Source: Prorocentrum cordatum
Taxonomy: Eukaryota; Sar; Dinophyceae; Prorocentrales; Prorocentraceae
Assembly: GCA_963575745.1 (NCBI GenBank)
Contig: CAUYUJ010018297.1
Location: 58,501 to 122,500, forward strand
Length of the DNA stretch: 64,000 nucleotides
Direction of reading: 5' to 3'
Made by a program: the position numbers and the translations under genes. Shown one piece after another: positions 10,505 to 20,510 of this stretch; the stretch's first letter is position 1, and every line of letters starts with the position of its first letter. The notes under the pieces are model-generated. The model had not been told where the DNA came from and did no database searches. It saw only the letters and a list, made by a program, of their open reading frames with translations.

Positions 10505-11911
10505 TTGATGGCGCCGTGGATGTGCGCATGGCAGTGCAGATGCGGGCAGCAGAACTGGAATACGTCGGTGAACTGCGTCAAGTGCAACGGTCATTGGAAG
10601 TCTTCAAAGAAAGAGAACGGCACCAGCAATCCCAAGGGCCGCCAGAGATCCAAGAGCCAGAAGAGCCAGAGATCAGCATCAGAGTCACGCCCATGGGAAG
10701 ACGATCTGAAGTCCAATGGTGCCCCATACGTACGAATGGCGACCCCTGCAGAAGCACAGGCTCATCCAGACTACCGTCCCCTGAGCTCCCGTGCTACCGA
10801 GTCGGAGAAGAAAGAGTACTACCGCGAGACACGCTCCAGGCTGAACCTGCTCCAGCAGAGGTACAACCTAGCGTGGGCCATGAGAGAGCCAGTGCAGGAG
10901 CTCGCCACATCCATTTCCATATTGAGAAGAATGTTGATTTCAGAGAAGAGTTTACATCAGCAGAGTGCTTGGACGGAGACCACGATTGCCAGGATGATGC
11001 TGCGCGTGGAAGCAGCCAACAAAGAAGTCGCCTCGCTCAAAGACCACCTCCAAGCGAAGATCAACATCAGAGACAACTTGCAGGACCGGCTGGACGCGCT
11101 GAAGCGCACCAAGATGGAGATCCACCAGCTCATGGAGGCAGAGAAGCACCAGAAGGAGCTGGAGAACAGCACGGACATGGACGAGGACAAGCCGAGCCAG
11201 GGCGTGGTGGTCTTCCCCGAGCGCCCTTTGGAGGAGACCCCAGCAGGCGCGGCCTCTTCTCCAGCATCGACCCTGGCTGCGTCCACAGCAGGCACCGCGC
11301 CATCGAGCGCGAGTATACAGCAGGCGGTCCAGCAGCAGGTCGAGGCACAGCTGAAGCCCATGGCAGATCAGATGATGCAGATGCAGCAAATGATGGAGGC
11401 CATGATGATGCGAGACGCGGTGCGCTCATCTGCATCAGTGGCGGCGGCATCAGGCCACTTTCCCGCGCCAGCGCCGCCACAGCCGCCATCACCACCGACT
11501 GCAGCTCCCAGATCACTACCATCGTTGACGCCGACGCAGCCGTGTACCCCGATACCGATGGTGGAGACCGCAGCGCAGGACACGACAGCGGGATGGATCA
11601 CGGTGAGGGAGCGGGCTGCAGCATTCGAGAGCGGCTCCGAGGGCGGCCAGTTTTCACTCGGGCCGCGGCAGCGCAGCAGTCAGAGGACGTCAGCATCGCT
11701 GAGTCCAAGCGTTCGCACCCAGAGAGCGAGAGCGCCAGGATCCTCCAGGCGGCCCGCCAACGACAAGAGCAAGTCGAGGACGGCGATGGCAGCTTTCCGC
11801 AAGCCACAGAGACGGACGGATGTCGAGGCGGTCGCCAAGTCAGCAGAGGATCACCGAGTACCGAGCAGCGACGCCGCCCAGATGGATCCCTACGCGGAGA
11901 GCGAGTACTGA
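10505..11911 (+). CDS. Retrotransposon ORF1 protein (zinc finger, coiled coil)
   Basis: An intact 468-residue frame starting at MMAPWMC and ending in TGA. Residues 9-27 form a RanBP2-like zinc finger (WQCRCG, N17, then CVKC). Residues about 85-225 are rich in Leu, Glu, Arg and Lys in heptad-like spacing, suggesting a coiled coil. A Q/M-rich stretch follows at about 270-305 and the C-terminal third is S/P/R-rich and basic. ORF1 proteins of LINEs bind their own RNA and trimerise through coiled coils; the same role is inferred here. An overlapping frame is also open through here but has shadow composition. ORF2 begins about 50 bases downstream. Remarkably it has no stop although ORF2 is full of them. 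Confidence 0.75.
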   Translation: MMAPWMCAWQCRCGQQNWNTSVNCVKCNGHWKSSKKENGTSNPKGRQRSKSQKSQRSASESRPWEDDLKSNGAPYVRMATPAEAQAHPDYRPLSSRATESEKKEYYRETRSRLNLLQQRYNLAWAMREPVQELATSISILRRMLISEKSLHQQSAWTETTIARMMLRVEAANKEVASLKDHLQAKINIRDNLQDRLDALKRTKMEIHQLMEAEKHQKELENSTDMDEDKPSQGVVVFPERPLEETPAGAASSPASTLAASTAGTAPSSASIQQAVQQQVEAQLKPMADQMMQMQQMMEAMMMRDAVRSSASVAAASGHFPAPAPPQPPSPPTAAPRSLPSLTPTQPCTPIPMVETAAQDTTAGWITVRERAAAFESGSEGGQFSLGPRQRSSQRTSASLSPSVRTQRARAPGSSRRPANDKSKSRTAMAAFRKPQRRTDVEAVAKSAEDHRVPSSDAAQMDPYAESEY

Positions 11912-12407
11912 GCCTACACGGCCATGAGGGGGTGTCGGATGGGGAGAGCCCGACACCCAACAACATGCATGTAGACTCTAGCGAGCATACACCGCCACCC
12001 CAGCGCTGCCGCGCTGAATTCGATAGGCCCAGGTCAAAGGTGGCATTCGCTACGACTGTGCCTTTTCACTTCTACGATCCCTCCTCCGCCTCCTCCTCTC
12101 CTCCCGATGGTGGGTTGGGCAGTTCGGAGGCGCGGGCCCCAGGTACTCTTGGGTGTTCGGGGGTTGGAGGTCACGCGGGCCCGCAGGTCCTTGACCTTGA
12201 TAGTTGGATCCCGATCGAGGTCGCGATCGTGGGTGATGATCCTACCGACTCGATCAGCTGTAACTTGGGACAGATAGGCTTGCTCACGCGCCTTCAACAG
12301 GAAGGATGTCAGATAGACCTTGAGTTAGATGTCAACAGAGAGGGTTTGCATGCCCACGCGCAGCTTGGCTTGGACATGTGCCCGACTAGCGAGCACGTCG
12401 CCGGCCA

Positions 12408-12848
12408 GATTTCAATCTTCGTCGACGGGTCCTTCGACGAACAGAACCCTAGCACAGCGGCCTGGGCGATGGCCGTGGTGGCCAAGGACAGAGCAGGAGC
12501 CTTTCTTTTCTGGGGGCTAGGACAGGGAAGGTTCTCTCATCCGTTGGCGTTTCTTTAGACACCACTCGTTTTAGCAGCACTACGCCTGAGATGGGGGGCA
12601 TCCTCTGGGCGCTGCTTTGGATCGGGCTCCTGGGGCAGCACGAGGCTGATGGGCTTGTCATCGAGTCTGACTCTGCTTCCGCGATGCAGATTGCTGAAGG
12701 ATCTGCTCAATCCACTGCCCACCCCGAGTTCGGCACTATGCTGCGCCACTTGGTCGTGGACCTGCGAGCGAGGTATGACCTCACGTTTCGCCATGTCCCG
12801 CCCCACAAGGCCGGCCCATCCTTGGAACGAGTCAGTGGATGGTCTCTC
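12408..12848 (+). pseudogene. RNase H domain, frameshifted
   Basis: The first acidic residue is in IFVDGSFDE. After a frameshift near 12,535 the second is in TPEMGGILWALLW and the third in ESDSASAMQ. After RHVPPHK a second shift leads to HPWNESVDGLSK, which carries the last Asp. These are the four acidic positions and the helix pattern of type 1 RNase H. In LINEs this domain normally follows reverse transcriptase; here it precedes the endonuclease. Confidence 0.75.
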
Positions 12849-13091
12849 TAAGCGTAGGCGAACGGACTCCGAATCTCGCGGCCCTGACTGGGTGAGGCTC
12901 TTGACCCCTGCGGTGGGAGATGCCTGGTCTTGGGTTACTGAGCTGGAAGCCGATCGCAGCGCGTATCCCGAGATCACCGAACACGATGGTCAGGTCAGTT
13001 TCATTACCCCCGTGCGCACATACGCGACGGGATACCCACACCACTTTTTACCCCTTGGACAAGAAGGCGGGCTTGACCCCCCCCCAAGGAA

Positions 13092-14100
13092 ATGGCTGGT
13101 GATCTCACTCTCAATGTTGCGACTTTTAATGCGATGTCGATGCTTGAGGATACCAAAAGACAGCAGCGCAGACACAATGCTAAAATGGTCAGAAAGCAGT
13201 TTCACGAGCAGGGCATCCAGGTCCTTGGAACCCAAGAAGCGCGGACCCCTGAAAGGACCAGGACCGCCGACGGCTACTATATACGTGCCTCTGGAGGCGA
13301 CGGGAAAAATTTCGGCGTGGAGGCCTGCTTTTCTTTGACCCTTCCGTATATGACACACCGAGGCCACCCAAGGTACTTCCAGAAAAAAACACTTTCTTGT
13401 CACGCATAATGATATCCGCAGGATCGTTGTGCAAGTCCGCGCGCCAGGACTTCATTTCAATTTCATGGTCCTGCACGCTCCCTATCAGGACACGCAGAGC
13501 CGGACCATCGACACTGGCGCTCTTCAGAGGTGGTGGGAGGAGACTACCGCGATAGCTCAGCGGATGTCGGTCGACGCCGTGTCTGTCGATGCTAATGCGC
13601 GTGTCGGTAGCATGTCGTCTACCGCTGCCGGGGTTGGAGGATGGGCGGAGGAAGAAAATGTCTCGGGTACCTGCTTTCACCAGTTCATGTGCGAGCTTGG
13701 CCCTGTCGCCCCCTCCACCTTCTCTGATCCCAGTTGGAGCAGGGACACTGAGCCCAGCGGTTTCACCTTTGTGAAGAATGGCGCCTACCACAGGATCGAT
13801 TACGTTCCTGTGAAACCTCACTTCGTGCCAGCCATCGTTTTCGAACAAGTGTGGAGTGATCTCGATGATCTGATGGAGGTCAGTGATCATTTCCTTGCTG
13901 TGCTGGGAATGGCGTGGGCAATCCACGACAGCCCAGATCCTAGTTGCCGCAGCGGGGTTAGCAGGCCGAGATACAACCGTAAGTTGACCAGAGATCAGCA
14001 TGGAGCCGCGATCATTAAGTCACTCGTGTGTACCATCCCCCTGATGCCATGGCCGACCGACATCAACAAACATTACAGCCAAGTTCAGGAGCATATACTT
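13092..14100 (+). pseudogene. AP-like endonuclease/phosphatase (EEP) domain, frameshifted
   Basis: NVATFNAMS gives the first catalytic Asn and GTQEAR the metal-binding Glu. After a shift near 13,400 the frame continues with VLHAPYQ, then VDANARVG (Asp and Asn), HRIDYV and SDHFLAV (terminal Asp-His). These are the usual EEP motifs in order. The family nicks DNA to prime reverse transcription. The frame then continues as a linker to the stop at 14,320. Confidence 0.8.
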
Positions 14101-14773
14101 TGGGCGGCGGCTGCCGCTTTCCCTGTCCAGGAAGTCTACCCGAGGAAGCCCTACACTGATCAGCTCACTCTCTACTTCGTCAAGTGGAGACGAAAGAACA
14201 AGGCCGTCCTTCGTGCAAGAGCCCAAGCGATGTACAACTGGGCCAACACTCTTGTTCTGCCATGTCATACCCCTGTTTTTGAGTGCGGTGAAGAGGCGCA
14301 CAGCCTCCTCATCTCCTTTTAAGCCTGTCTGTGGGAGCTTAAGCTGGCTGCATTGGCCTTCTTGGAGCTCATGGACCTCGATTCTTGGGACGGGGCGCTT
14401 AGGGGCTTCCTCTCCGCCACGGCTGGACTGCTCAGGAAGAAATTGGACATTGATAAGACCGACACCCTTGAAAGGATGGTCAGCGAGATGAGTGAGGCCA
14501 TCGAGGATGGAAATGCTAAAAAAGAATGGCAGGTTGCTAGATCCCTTCAGGCTTTCGGAGGACGCAGGATGAAACTCCAGAGTGGTGCTCTTCCCATTCG
14601 TAACGGGCCCGACGGATGCCCCCTTCAGACGAAAGCCGAGGTGGCTGATTCGGTTTAAGCTTATTTTGCTGGCATAGAAGGCGGGCCCTGTACACCGAAA
14701 GAGATCATTGCGTCAAGTAGAGCGAAGATAATCGTGACCGCCCCCCCTCCTTGAGTGCCCCCCTGAAAATCTG

Positions 14774-15756
14774 ATGACTCGGGACCAACTTCGTTTCTCG
14801 TTTTCGCAGGCCACCGCAGGCAAGGCTGGAGGACCTGATGACGTCGTTGATGATCTGTTGCGATGCGCCCCCGCCGAGACTGCCCGTCTGGCCCACCCGG
14901 CCACCTTAAAGGCGGGCATGCGCGCTCAGGAGCCTCTTGCGTTCAAGGGTGGGTGGGCTCATGACTTGTATAAGAACAGTGGCAACGCGGCGACGCACGA
15001 GAGCTATCGCCAAATACTTCTCATGAACAGTGTTGCCAAGCACCATCGCAAATTTTTGAGGGATCAGTTTAAAACATTAGTTGCGGGGCTTATGATTGAG
15101 ACCCAGATGGGTGGGGCCCAGGGTAAAGGGACCGACATGGCGGCCCATATGGTTCGCACTTTCTCGGCTGTGTCCTGCGCCAAGGGTCTCTCCACGGTGC
15201 TTGCTCCCATCGATTTGAAATCGGCTTTCTACAAGGTTATCCGACCCATCGTCACGCCTTTCCTTCTGGACCCCCAGGACATAGCTGACGCTGTCGATGC
15301 CGCCGATATCCCGAGGCCCTGGTGCCGATCTTAGAGCACACCATCGCGCAACCTTCTGTCTTGGCGGGCCTCGACAATTTTCACACGTTAAGGATGCTGG
15401 CGGATCTTCACACCAGCACCTGGTTCAAAACCAAGGGGGCCCGAGGAGTTATTCGAACCACCGCTGGCAGCCGTCCTGGTAGCTCGCCTGCTGACCTTGT
15501 TTTCAATCTCCTATTCGCGCCCATCGTGCGCGAAATTCGTGAGGAACCCAGCAGCGCCAACTACCTGCTTGAGCTTGACGGCCAGCAGGACCCTCTCTTT
15601 TCTCTGCCCCAGGACGCTGAGACTGATTGTCTCGCGGACAGCACCTTTGTTGACGACCTCTGCGTCATGGCCGTGGTTCAATGTGCTGCCGACCTCCCCC
15701 CGGCGATGTCTGACGTGGTCGTCACCATCAGCAACGCCACGGTCAAGAGAGGCATG
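14774..15756 (+). pseudogene. Reverse transcriptase domain, frameshifted
   Basis: Finger and palm motifs are readable: WAHDLYKNSGN, RQILLMNSVAKHH, APIDLKSAFYKV (first catalytic Asp), then after a frameshift near 15,320 GSRPGSSPADLVFN and STFVDDLCVM, where FVDD is the catalytic pair of acidic residues. This order is that of non-LTR reverse transcriptases. The (TA)n run interrupts the sequence just after this motif. Confidence 0.85.
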
Positions 15757-15757
15757 G

Positions 15758-15808
<51 letters not shown>
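15757..15808. repeat. (TA)n microsatellite inside the reverse transcriptase
   Basis: About 26 TA units followed by AAATAAAAAAAAA break the coding sequence between the catalytic pair and the thumb. Confidence 0.95.
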
Positions 15809-15815
<7 letters not shown>

Positions 15816-15824
15816 AAAAAAAAT

Positions 15825-16440
15825 CAGCGCTCCTTGTACACCCTCGAGGTGCGGGAGCCCGCGCGGTCAAGGCCGATCTCTTCCCTGTTGATGACCCTGT
15901 TTATGTCACCAACTATGATGATGAAATATTCCTCCAGAGATCTTACAAGTACCTTGGTACCATGTTAGCCTAGAATGGAAGCGTCGCCCCCGAGTTAGCC
16001 CATCGCAGGGCCCAACGAATGACGGGGCTCGGACCTCTTCGTAGGACGATTCTCAAGGCCAAAAGGTTACCCATCAAGACTCGGGCCAAATATGTTGACG
16101 CTCTCTGCGCTTCGAGATTGCTTTACAATGCCCACGTTTGGGGAGAGTTGTCTAGGGAGCAGCAGCTAGCGATGGTTGCCGCCCACTTGGCCCCTTTCAG
16201 GACCATCCGGGGGATACGGCTCGGACGTCCTGACCAGCCGCATGTTGCCAACGAGCAGGTCTTGCTCGATGTCAACAGGCTCGCTGTTCCCGACATCCTG
16301 CGTCTCATGCGTCTTCGGTACTTAGCCAGGCTGATGACTTCGGCCCCGCCACAGCTGCGGCAGCTCCTCGATCTGGAAGGCCGCTGTAGGAAGTCTTGGG
16401 GCGCTCTTATACGAGAGGATCTGGCTTGGTTGCAGAATTT
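15825..16440 (+). pseudogene. Reverse transcriptase thumb and connection region
   Basis: SYKYLGTML, a common post-catalytic motif of non-LTR reverse transcriptases, is followed by an in-frame TAG at 15,971. The frame then continues with RTKYVDALCASRLLYNAHVWG-like sequence (KTRAKYVDALCASRL) and Leu-rich helices. A frameshift near 16,430 leads into the zinc-finger region. Confidence 0.65.
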
Positions 16441-17140
16441 CTACGATTTAAAGCAGATCACACACTCTCTGCTCGCGAGCTTTTGTTGCAGGCGTCGGCC
16501 GACCCAGCCCGCTGGAAAAGAATCTGCAGGACTGCGGCACGAAACTTTAAAACATGGCAAGCAGATCAGCATCGGCTGCAGTTGTGGAGAAAGGATTTGC
16601 GTAACATATGTAAGGCTCACGCCATTCCGCCGCCTGATACTGCTCCGCTCCCTGAGCCGATCACGAAGTACGTTTGCGATACTTGCCAGTATGTGTGCTT
16701 CCATGAAGGAGCCATGCGTTCTCACATCACTAAGAAGCATGACGACCCAGCGGGCAGAATCGCCGAGACGGGTCTGTGCCTGGCTTGTGGGGTTGACTTT
16801 GTCACGCGTCCCCGTCTCCTCAAGCACCTTCGGCATGCTCGTACGGGCTGTCTCGAGCTCTGGAGTCGTACCGTTGCTCCCCTCCCCGACGCGAGATACA
16901 AGGAGTTGCGCGAAGATGATCGCACTTTGGTGGCCTCCCTGAAGGCCAAGGGTATGCGCGCCACCGAGGCCGACATTCCCGCTCGCCCCGAGGACCCTGG
17001 CGATGCCCTCCATTCTGCCCTGGATGGTCTCGGTCCTCCTCTGCTCCGCCCTACCTTCACCCCCGTTGTTTGGTTCCCCGAGGCCGAAGGGTATGTCCCT
17101 CCGAGCCCCCGTAGGCTTCAGCCTAGCGAAACTAGATACA
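16441..17140 (+). pseudogene. Two C2H2 zinc fingers and linker
   Basis: YVCDTCQYVCFHEGAMRSH with following KKH, and GLCLACGVDFV with LLKHLRH, form two C2H2 fingers. These probably bind nucleic acid. A P-rich linker follows, ending at the ETRYILHLFSG motif of the next domain. Confidence 0.7.
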
Positions 17141-18043
17141 TTCTCCATCTCTTTAGCGGACAAAGACGGAGAGAATATTTTCAGCACTGTGTAGAGCTGT
17201 TTCAGATTCTTGAGGCTCCCACTGGGCCCTTGCCGTTCTCTCGATCGACATCGTCAACAATGATGTCGACGGCGATCTCAGGTCTCACAGTGCCCGCAAC
17301 AAACTTGCTTCTTTCGTTTTCCAAGGTCTCGCCATTGGTGTTCTTGTCAGACCCCCTTGCGAGACCTGGTCGTCGGCTCGATTTCTAGAGGTCCCCCAAG
17401 GCCAGCGTTCTCGACCGCTTCGGTCTATACAGTTCGAGTGGGGTCGACCTCTAGCCACTCCCAGAGAGTGGGCCCAGATTTCTACAGCGAATGATCTGTA
17501 TCGTGCCGCGTTGTATTTCATGTACGTTTGTCTTGCTTCGGGTGCCTGCGGTATACTAGAGCACCCTGCTTGCCCGTTGAATCAGGTGCTCCCACGAGTT
17601 GGTTTCTTAAGGAAACCAGCCACATGCGGACCTTGTCTTCGATGGGTTTCAATGTAGACACGATCTGGATTGACCAGTGTATGCTTGGTTCGCAATCGAC
17701 GAAACCAACGATGCTCCTGACTGTGAATCTTCCCTCCGTGCGCAGAGAAGTCCACATGATGCCGAACAGAGGACGCTGCAACCACGGAGGCCACGCAATT
17801 CTGGAGGGAGTCGATAACATTGGCCGTTGGAAGACCCAGGCTGCCAAGCAGTATCCTCCCGAGCTGTGCATGTTTCTGGCCCGACATTTTGTCACGTTCG
17901 CTTGCCAGGAGCTCAGAGAGAGGGGTGAGGTCCATCCGCGGAGCTGTGTTGACCTGACCCGTCACCCCCCTCTCGATCCGTCTTTGGCGTGCTTCTTTTG
18001 CCCGCTTGACCCGTATTGTGAGGCCCAGCAGGTCGGTGCCTAA
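17130..18043 (+). pseudogene. C-terminal domain, methyltransferase-like, frameshifted
   Basis: ILHLFSGQRR, then (frame change near 17,225) VLSIDIVN, VRPPCETWSSA and ILEHPAC, then (change near 17,640) HGGHAILEG and KTQAAKQYPPELC. FSG followed by SIDI, a PPC motif and EHP resembles the order of cytosine-5 methyltransferase motifs I, II, IV and VI, where the Cys of PPC is catalytic. Retrotransposons that captured cytosine methyltransferases are known in dinoflagellates. The match is loose, so another Rossmann-like domain is possible. Confidence 0.5.
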
Positions 18044-18125
18044 GGTCAAGATTTCCAGTTGTAAGCGCGCCTTTCCCGAATTCACGTGCGGGCAGCGGAT
18101 CATCGTCCCTATGCCGTCAAACAGA
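18044..18125 (+). other. Retrotransposon 3' untranslated end
   Basis: About 80 bases between the last stop and the A-rich AAACAGAAACAGG that joins (AGG)n. No poly(A) is visible; the element may end in the microsatellite itself. Confidence 0.5.
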
Positions 18126-18226
18126 AACAGGAGGAGGAGGAGGAGGAGGAGGAGGAGGAGGAGGAGGAGGAGGGGGAGGAGGCGGAGGAGGAGGGGGAGG
18201 AGGAGGAGGAGGAGGAGGAAGAAGAG
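18126..18226. repeat. (AGG)n microsatellite at the 3' end of the retrotransposon
   Basis: AGG triplets with a few GGGG and GAA interruptions. Same strand and motif as the tract at the 5' end. Confidence 0.95.
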
Positions 18227-18337
18227 GGGGTTGTGACAGCTTCTTCGGCCCGCTGCAGCTCACATGCCCGGCCAACTAGCACCCGAACTGCCGCGGCATC
18301 AGGAGGCTGTCCTCGGGGAGGCCAGAAGGTGCCGACA

Positions 18338-18465
18338 CCGCTCCCCCCCGGACCTCTCCCGGGGTGCGCTCGAACCAGGACTTCGAGGCGAGTCCAGCGG
18401 TGGCGGCGAGGGCCTCCCCGGAGGCCCCCAGAAAAGGGAAAGGCGGGCGGGGGTAGAGAAGTGGG
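18338..18465. mobile_element. F6 element copy
   Basis: Shares GACACCGCTCCCC, CGGACCTCTCC, ACCAGGACTTCGAGGCGA, GCGACG-like GGCGGCGAGG and GGGTGCCCTTTCTCC with copies at 19,370, 26,745, 27,093 and 61,888. Confidence 0.6.
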
Positions 18466-18501
18466 TGCCCTTTCTCCTCCTCTGCGTCCTGGAACGGGCA
18501 C

Positions 18502-18596
18502 GCCCTCGGGCTGCCCCCCAGCTTGCAGGGCGGCTGCGACCCGCGGGCGCCGAAGCGCTCGCAGAGGCGGTCGCAGTCGAACGTGTCCTCCAGGGA
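18502..18596 (-). CDS. Candidate exon of gene A, cysteine-rich
   Basis: Minus strand: GTCTCCAG is followed by SLEDTFDCDRLCERFGARG, then QPPCKLGGSP, and GT near 18,501. Four Cys in a short natural sequence suggest a secreted or lumenal domain. It lies 1.4 kb downstream of the glycosyltransferase exon at 20.0-20.5 kb on the same strand, so it may be its C-terminal part or another gene. An F6 element starts at its 3' side. Confidence 0.45.
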
Positions 18597-18630
18597 CTGG
18601 AGACCTCTGGGGCGCCGAGCCGGTGCCGAA

Positions 18631-18723
<93 letters not shown>

Positions 18724-18946
18724 GATGATGATGATGATTCTGATGATGATGATTATGATGATGATGATGATGATGATGATGATCTTGATGCTGATGATGA
18801 TGAATATTGATGATGATGATGCTGATGATGATGGCGATGATGATGATGCTGCTGCTGATGATGATGATGGCGATGATGATGCTGGCGATGATGATCATCA
18901 TTATCATCATCACGACCATCACCATCATCAGCATCACAATCAGCAC

Positions 18947-18985
<39 letters not shown>

Positions 18986-19010
18986 GATCATCAGCATCAG
19001 CATCGGGTGG
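18631..19010. repeat. (GAT)n / (ATC)n microsatellite
   Basis: About 30 perfect GAT units, then degenerate GAT with GCT and TAT variants, which turns into CAT triplets after 18,890. The two halves are complementary, so the tract could fold. Confidence 0.95.
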
Positions 19011-19369
19011 GGCTGAAGGAGAGAGTTCCATCGGATCGGGACAGAAGCGGATCGGGACATCCATCGGGGACCTGTGAGACAGGAGGATCTGGCGGGTGTA
19101 TCGGGCACCGCAGCTGTGCCAGAGCGCCCCAGAAGACTCCGAGCGCTCCAAAGCGCTCTGAAGGGAGCTATCCCGGCACCAGGCATGCCCAAAGAGTCAG
19201 CGACCCCCGGAACTCCCGACACTGCCTCCGATACTGATCTCGCGCAACGCGCGGGACAGTTCTCGGGTCGGGGGCTGCCCAGGGCCGAAAGGGGCACCGA
19301 GGCCTGAAACGTCGAACACTGGCGGACCCCAAAACTGAAACCCTGACAATTCGGGGGGGGCACAACATG

Positions 19370-19470
19370 TACCGACAGCGCTACTCCACGGACCCTTCCT
19401 GGAAAGCGTTCTGAACAGGACTTCGAGGCGAATCTGGCCGTGGCGACGAGGAACGGGTAATTAGCGGTGT
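19370..19470. mobile_element. F6 element copy, decayed
   Basis: GTACCGACAGCGCTACTCC, then GAACAGGACTTCGAGGCGAA and CGTGGCGACGAGG, match F6. The right end is unclear. The rest of 19,010-20,009 holds no supported gene. Confidence 0.55.
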
Positions 19471-20009
19471 CGTTTTGACTCTCCTCCGATGGAGTTCTAA
19501 TCCCTTGGAGTTCCTGTCGTGAACCACCGTCAGCACCACTCCTTGACGAACCGAAGAACTATGAGCCCCGCCAGCGGCTGGGCGCCCGTCCGACGGGCAC
19601 CGCACCGCGGAGCACTCACAAATTCTTAGAGCCATCCGGCGTGGTGGTGGTGGTCATGGTGATGGTGGTGCTGAGCACCACCATCACCGCCCACACGAAA
19701 GGGTTGGCCACCCCTTTCTACGCCAGCTTCGCGACCTCGCCCGCCAGGGCGTCGACTCGCGCGCCCCTGACTCCGCCGCGCAGACAACGCGTGCGACCCA
19801 GGAGCCCTGCTTCTCCCATATCTGATGATCTGCAACCAACGCACTGCCACAAGGAACGCTGCACGAGGAACGAAGGGGCTTCTCTGGCCACGGCGGGCCT
19901 CGGGGCCACGAAGAGCTTCCCGGGCCCAGATAGGCGGAACGGCTCGAAGGCCCAAAGGCCCCTCCTGAGGCCACCAAAGGTGGTCCTCAGATCAGCGTCT
20001 GGACTGCAC

Positions 20010-20510
20010 TTCTGCCCCATTGGAGCGCCCTGGCGGGCCAAAGTCTCGCAGCATGCTGTCTGCCTTGCGCGGGATGCCCACGTAGTGCCACAGGAAGGCC
20101 GCGTTCGCGATCGGAGGCGGCCGGGTGGCGTTCATGAACGAAGCGCGGTAGCGGGGCTCGTTGGACCAGGGCCTGTAGTTGATGTCGACCACCTCTGGGT
20201 CTAGCAGCCGCACGTTGGGGTCATGGCCCCGAGCTCCTGGGGGACCGAGCAGCCTGTCCACGTTCTTCCGCCAGCACCCCAGGTAGGACTGCCAGTTGCA
20301 CCCCATGCTCGCGCGGCCCATGGCCGACAACACCACCTGCGGCAACGCGAACCACATGCACTCCGACGTGTAGTCGAGCACCACCCCGCCTGCCACACCC
20401 GCGGCCGCGGCCCGAGACAGCGCGATGACCTCCAGCAGAGTCTCGTACTCGGCAGACTGCCGCGCCTGGCACCAGCCGCTGCCCCCGGCCACGTCCACGG
20501 GCCAGCGGCT
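20010..20510 (-). CDS. Gene A exon: glycosyltransferase, C-terminal part
   Basis: Minus strand, 167 codons, phase 0 at both ends. Begins SRWPVDVAGGSGWCQARQ after CGCGCAAG and runs through LDYTSECMWFALPQVV, SMGCNWQSYLGCWRKNVD and VVDINYRPWSNEPRYRASF to HYVGIPRKADSML. The donor is either GT after 20,010 or a GC a little earlier. Conserved-looking Trp, Cys and the HYVG turn fit the acceptor side of a nucleotide-sugar transferase. It joins in phase to the exon at 20,718-21,008 across a 207-bp intron. Confidence 0.6.

Larger units (their letters stand above)
11965..18043 (+). pseudogene. Retrotransposon ORF2 polyprotein, broken
   Basis: A probable start ATG lies at 11,965 (MHVDSSEHTPP). The polyprotein can be followed to a TAA at 18,041 only by changing frame. 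Shifts are seen near 12,535, 12,815, 13,080, 13,400, 14,700-14,770, 15,320, 16,430, 17,225 and 17,640. In-frame stops are at 14,320, 14,656 and 15,971, and a (TA)n insertion sits at 15,757. Domain order as read is RNase H, endonuclease, reverse transcriptase, two C2H2 fingers, methyltransferase-like C-terminus. Such a polyprotein would nick the target, copy the RNA and remove the RNA strand. It cannot be made from this copy. Confidence 0.8.
10291..18125 (+). mobile_element. Non-LTR (LINE-type) retrotransposon, decayed
   Basis: The element runs from the spliced leader to an A-rich 3' end (AAACAGAAACAGG) that merges with (AGG)n. It has a 190-bp leader, ORF1 (zinc finger and coiled coil), then ORF2 with RNase H, AP-type endonuclease, reverse transcriptase, C2H2 fingers and a C-terminal domain. 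No LTRs were seen. Endonuclease plus reverse transcriptase without integrase makes it a target-primed non-LTR element. Because (GGA)n flanks both ends, it probably inserted into a GGA microsatellite, which then forms the target duplication. Several stops and frameshifts in ORF2 show it is dead. Confidence 0.85.

Noticed and set aside
10516-11911. Second open frame overlapping ORF1
   Set aside because: It lacks the zinc finger and coiled coil and its residues follow from ORF1 codons. Its continuation after 11,965 is real ORF2, but the part over ORF1 is a shadow.
18086-19237. Long frames rich in Met, Asp or His across GAT/CAT tracts (also 36.1, 37.9-38.5 and 40.7-42.2 kb)
   Set aside because: They are translations of trinucleotide repeats; no natural sequence supports them, apart from the flanks noted at 35,974-36,645.
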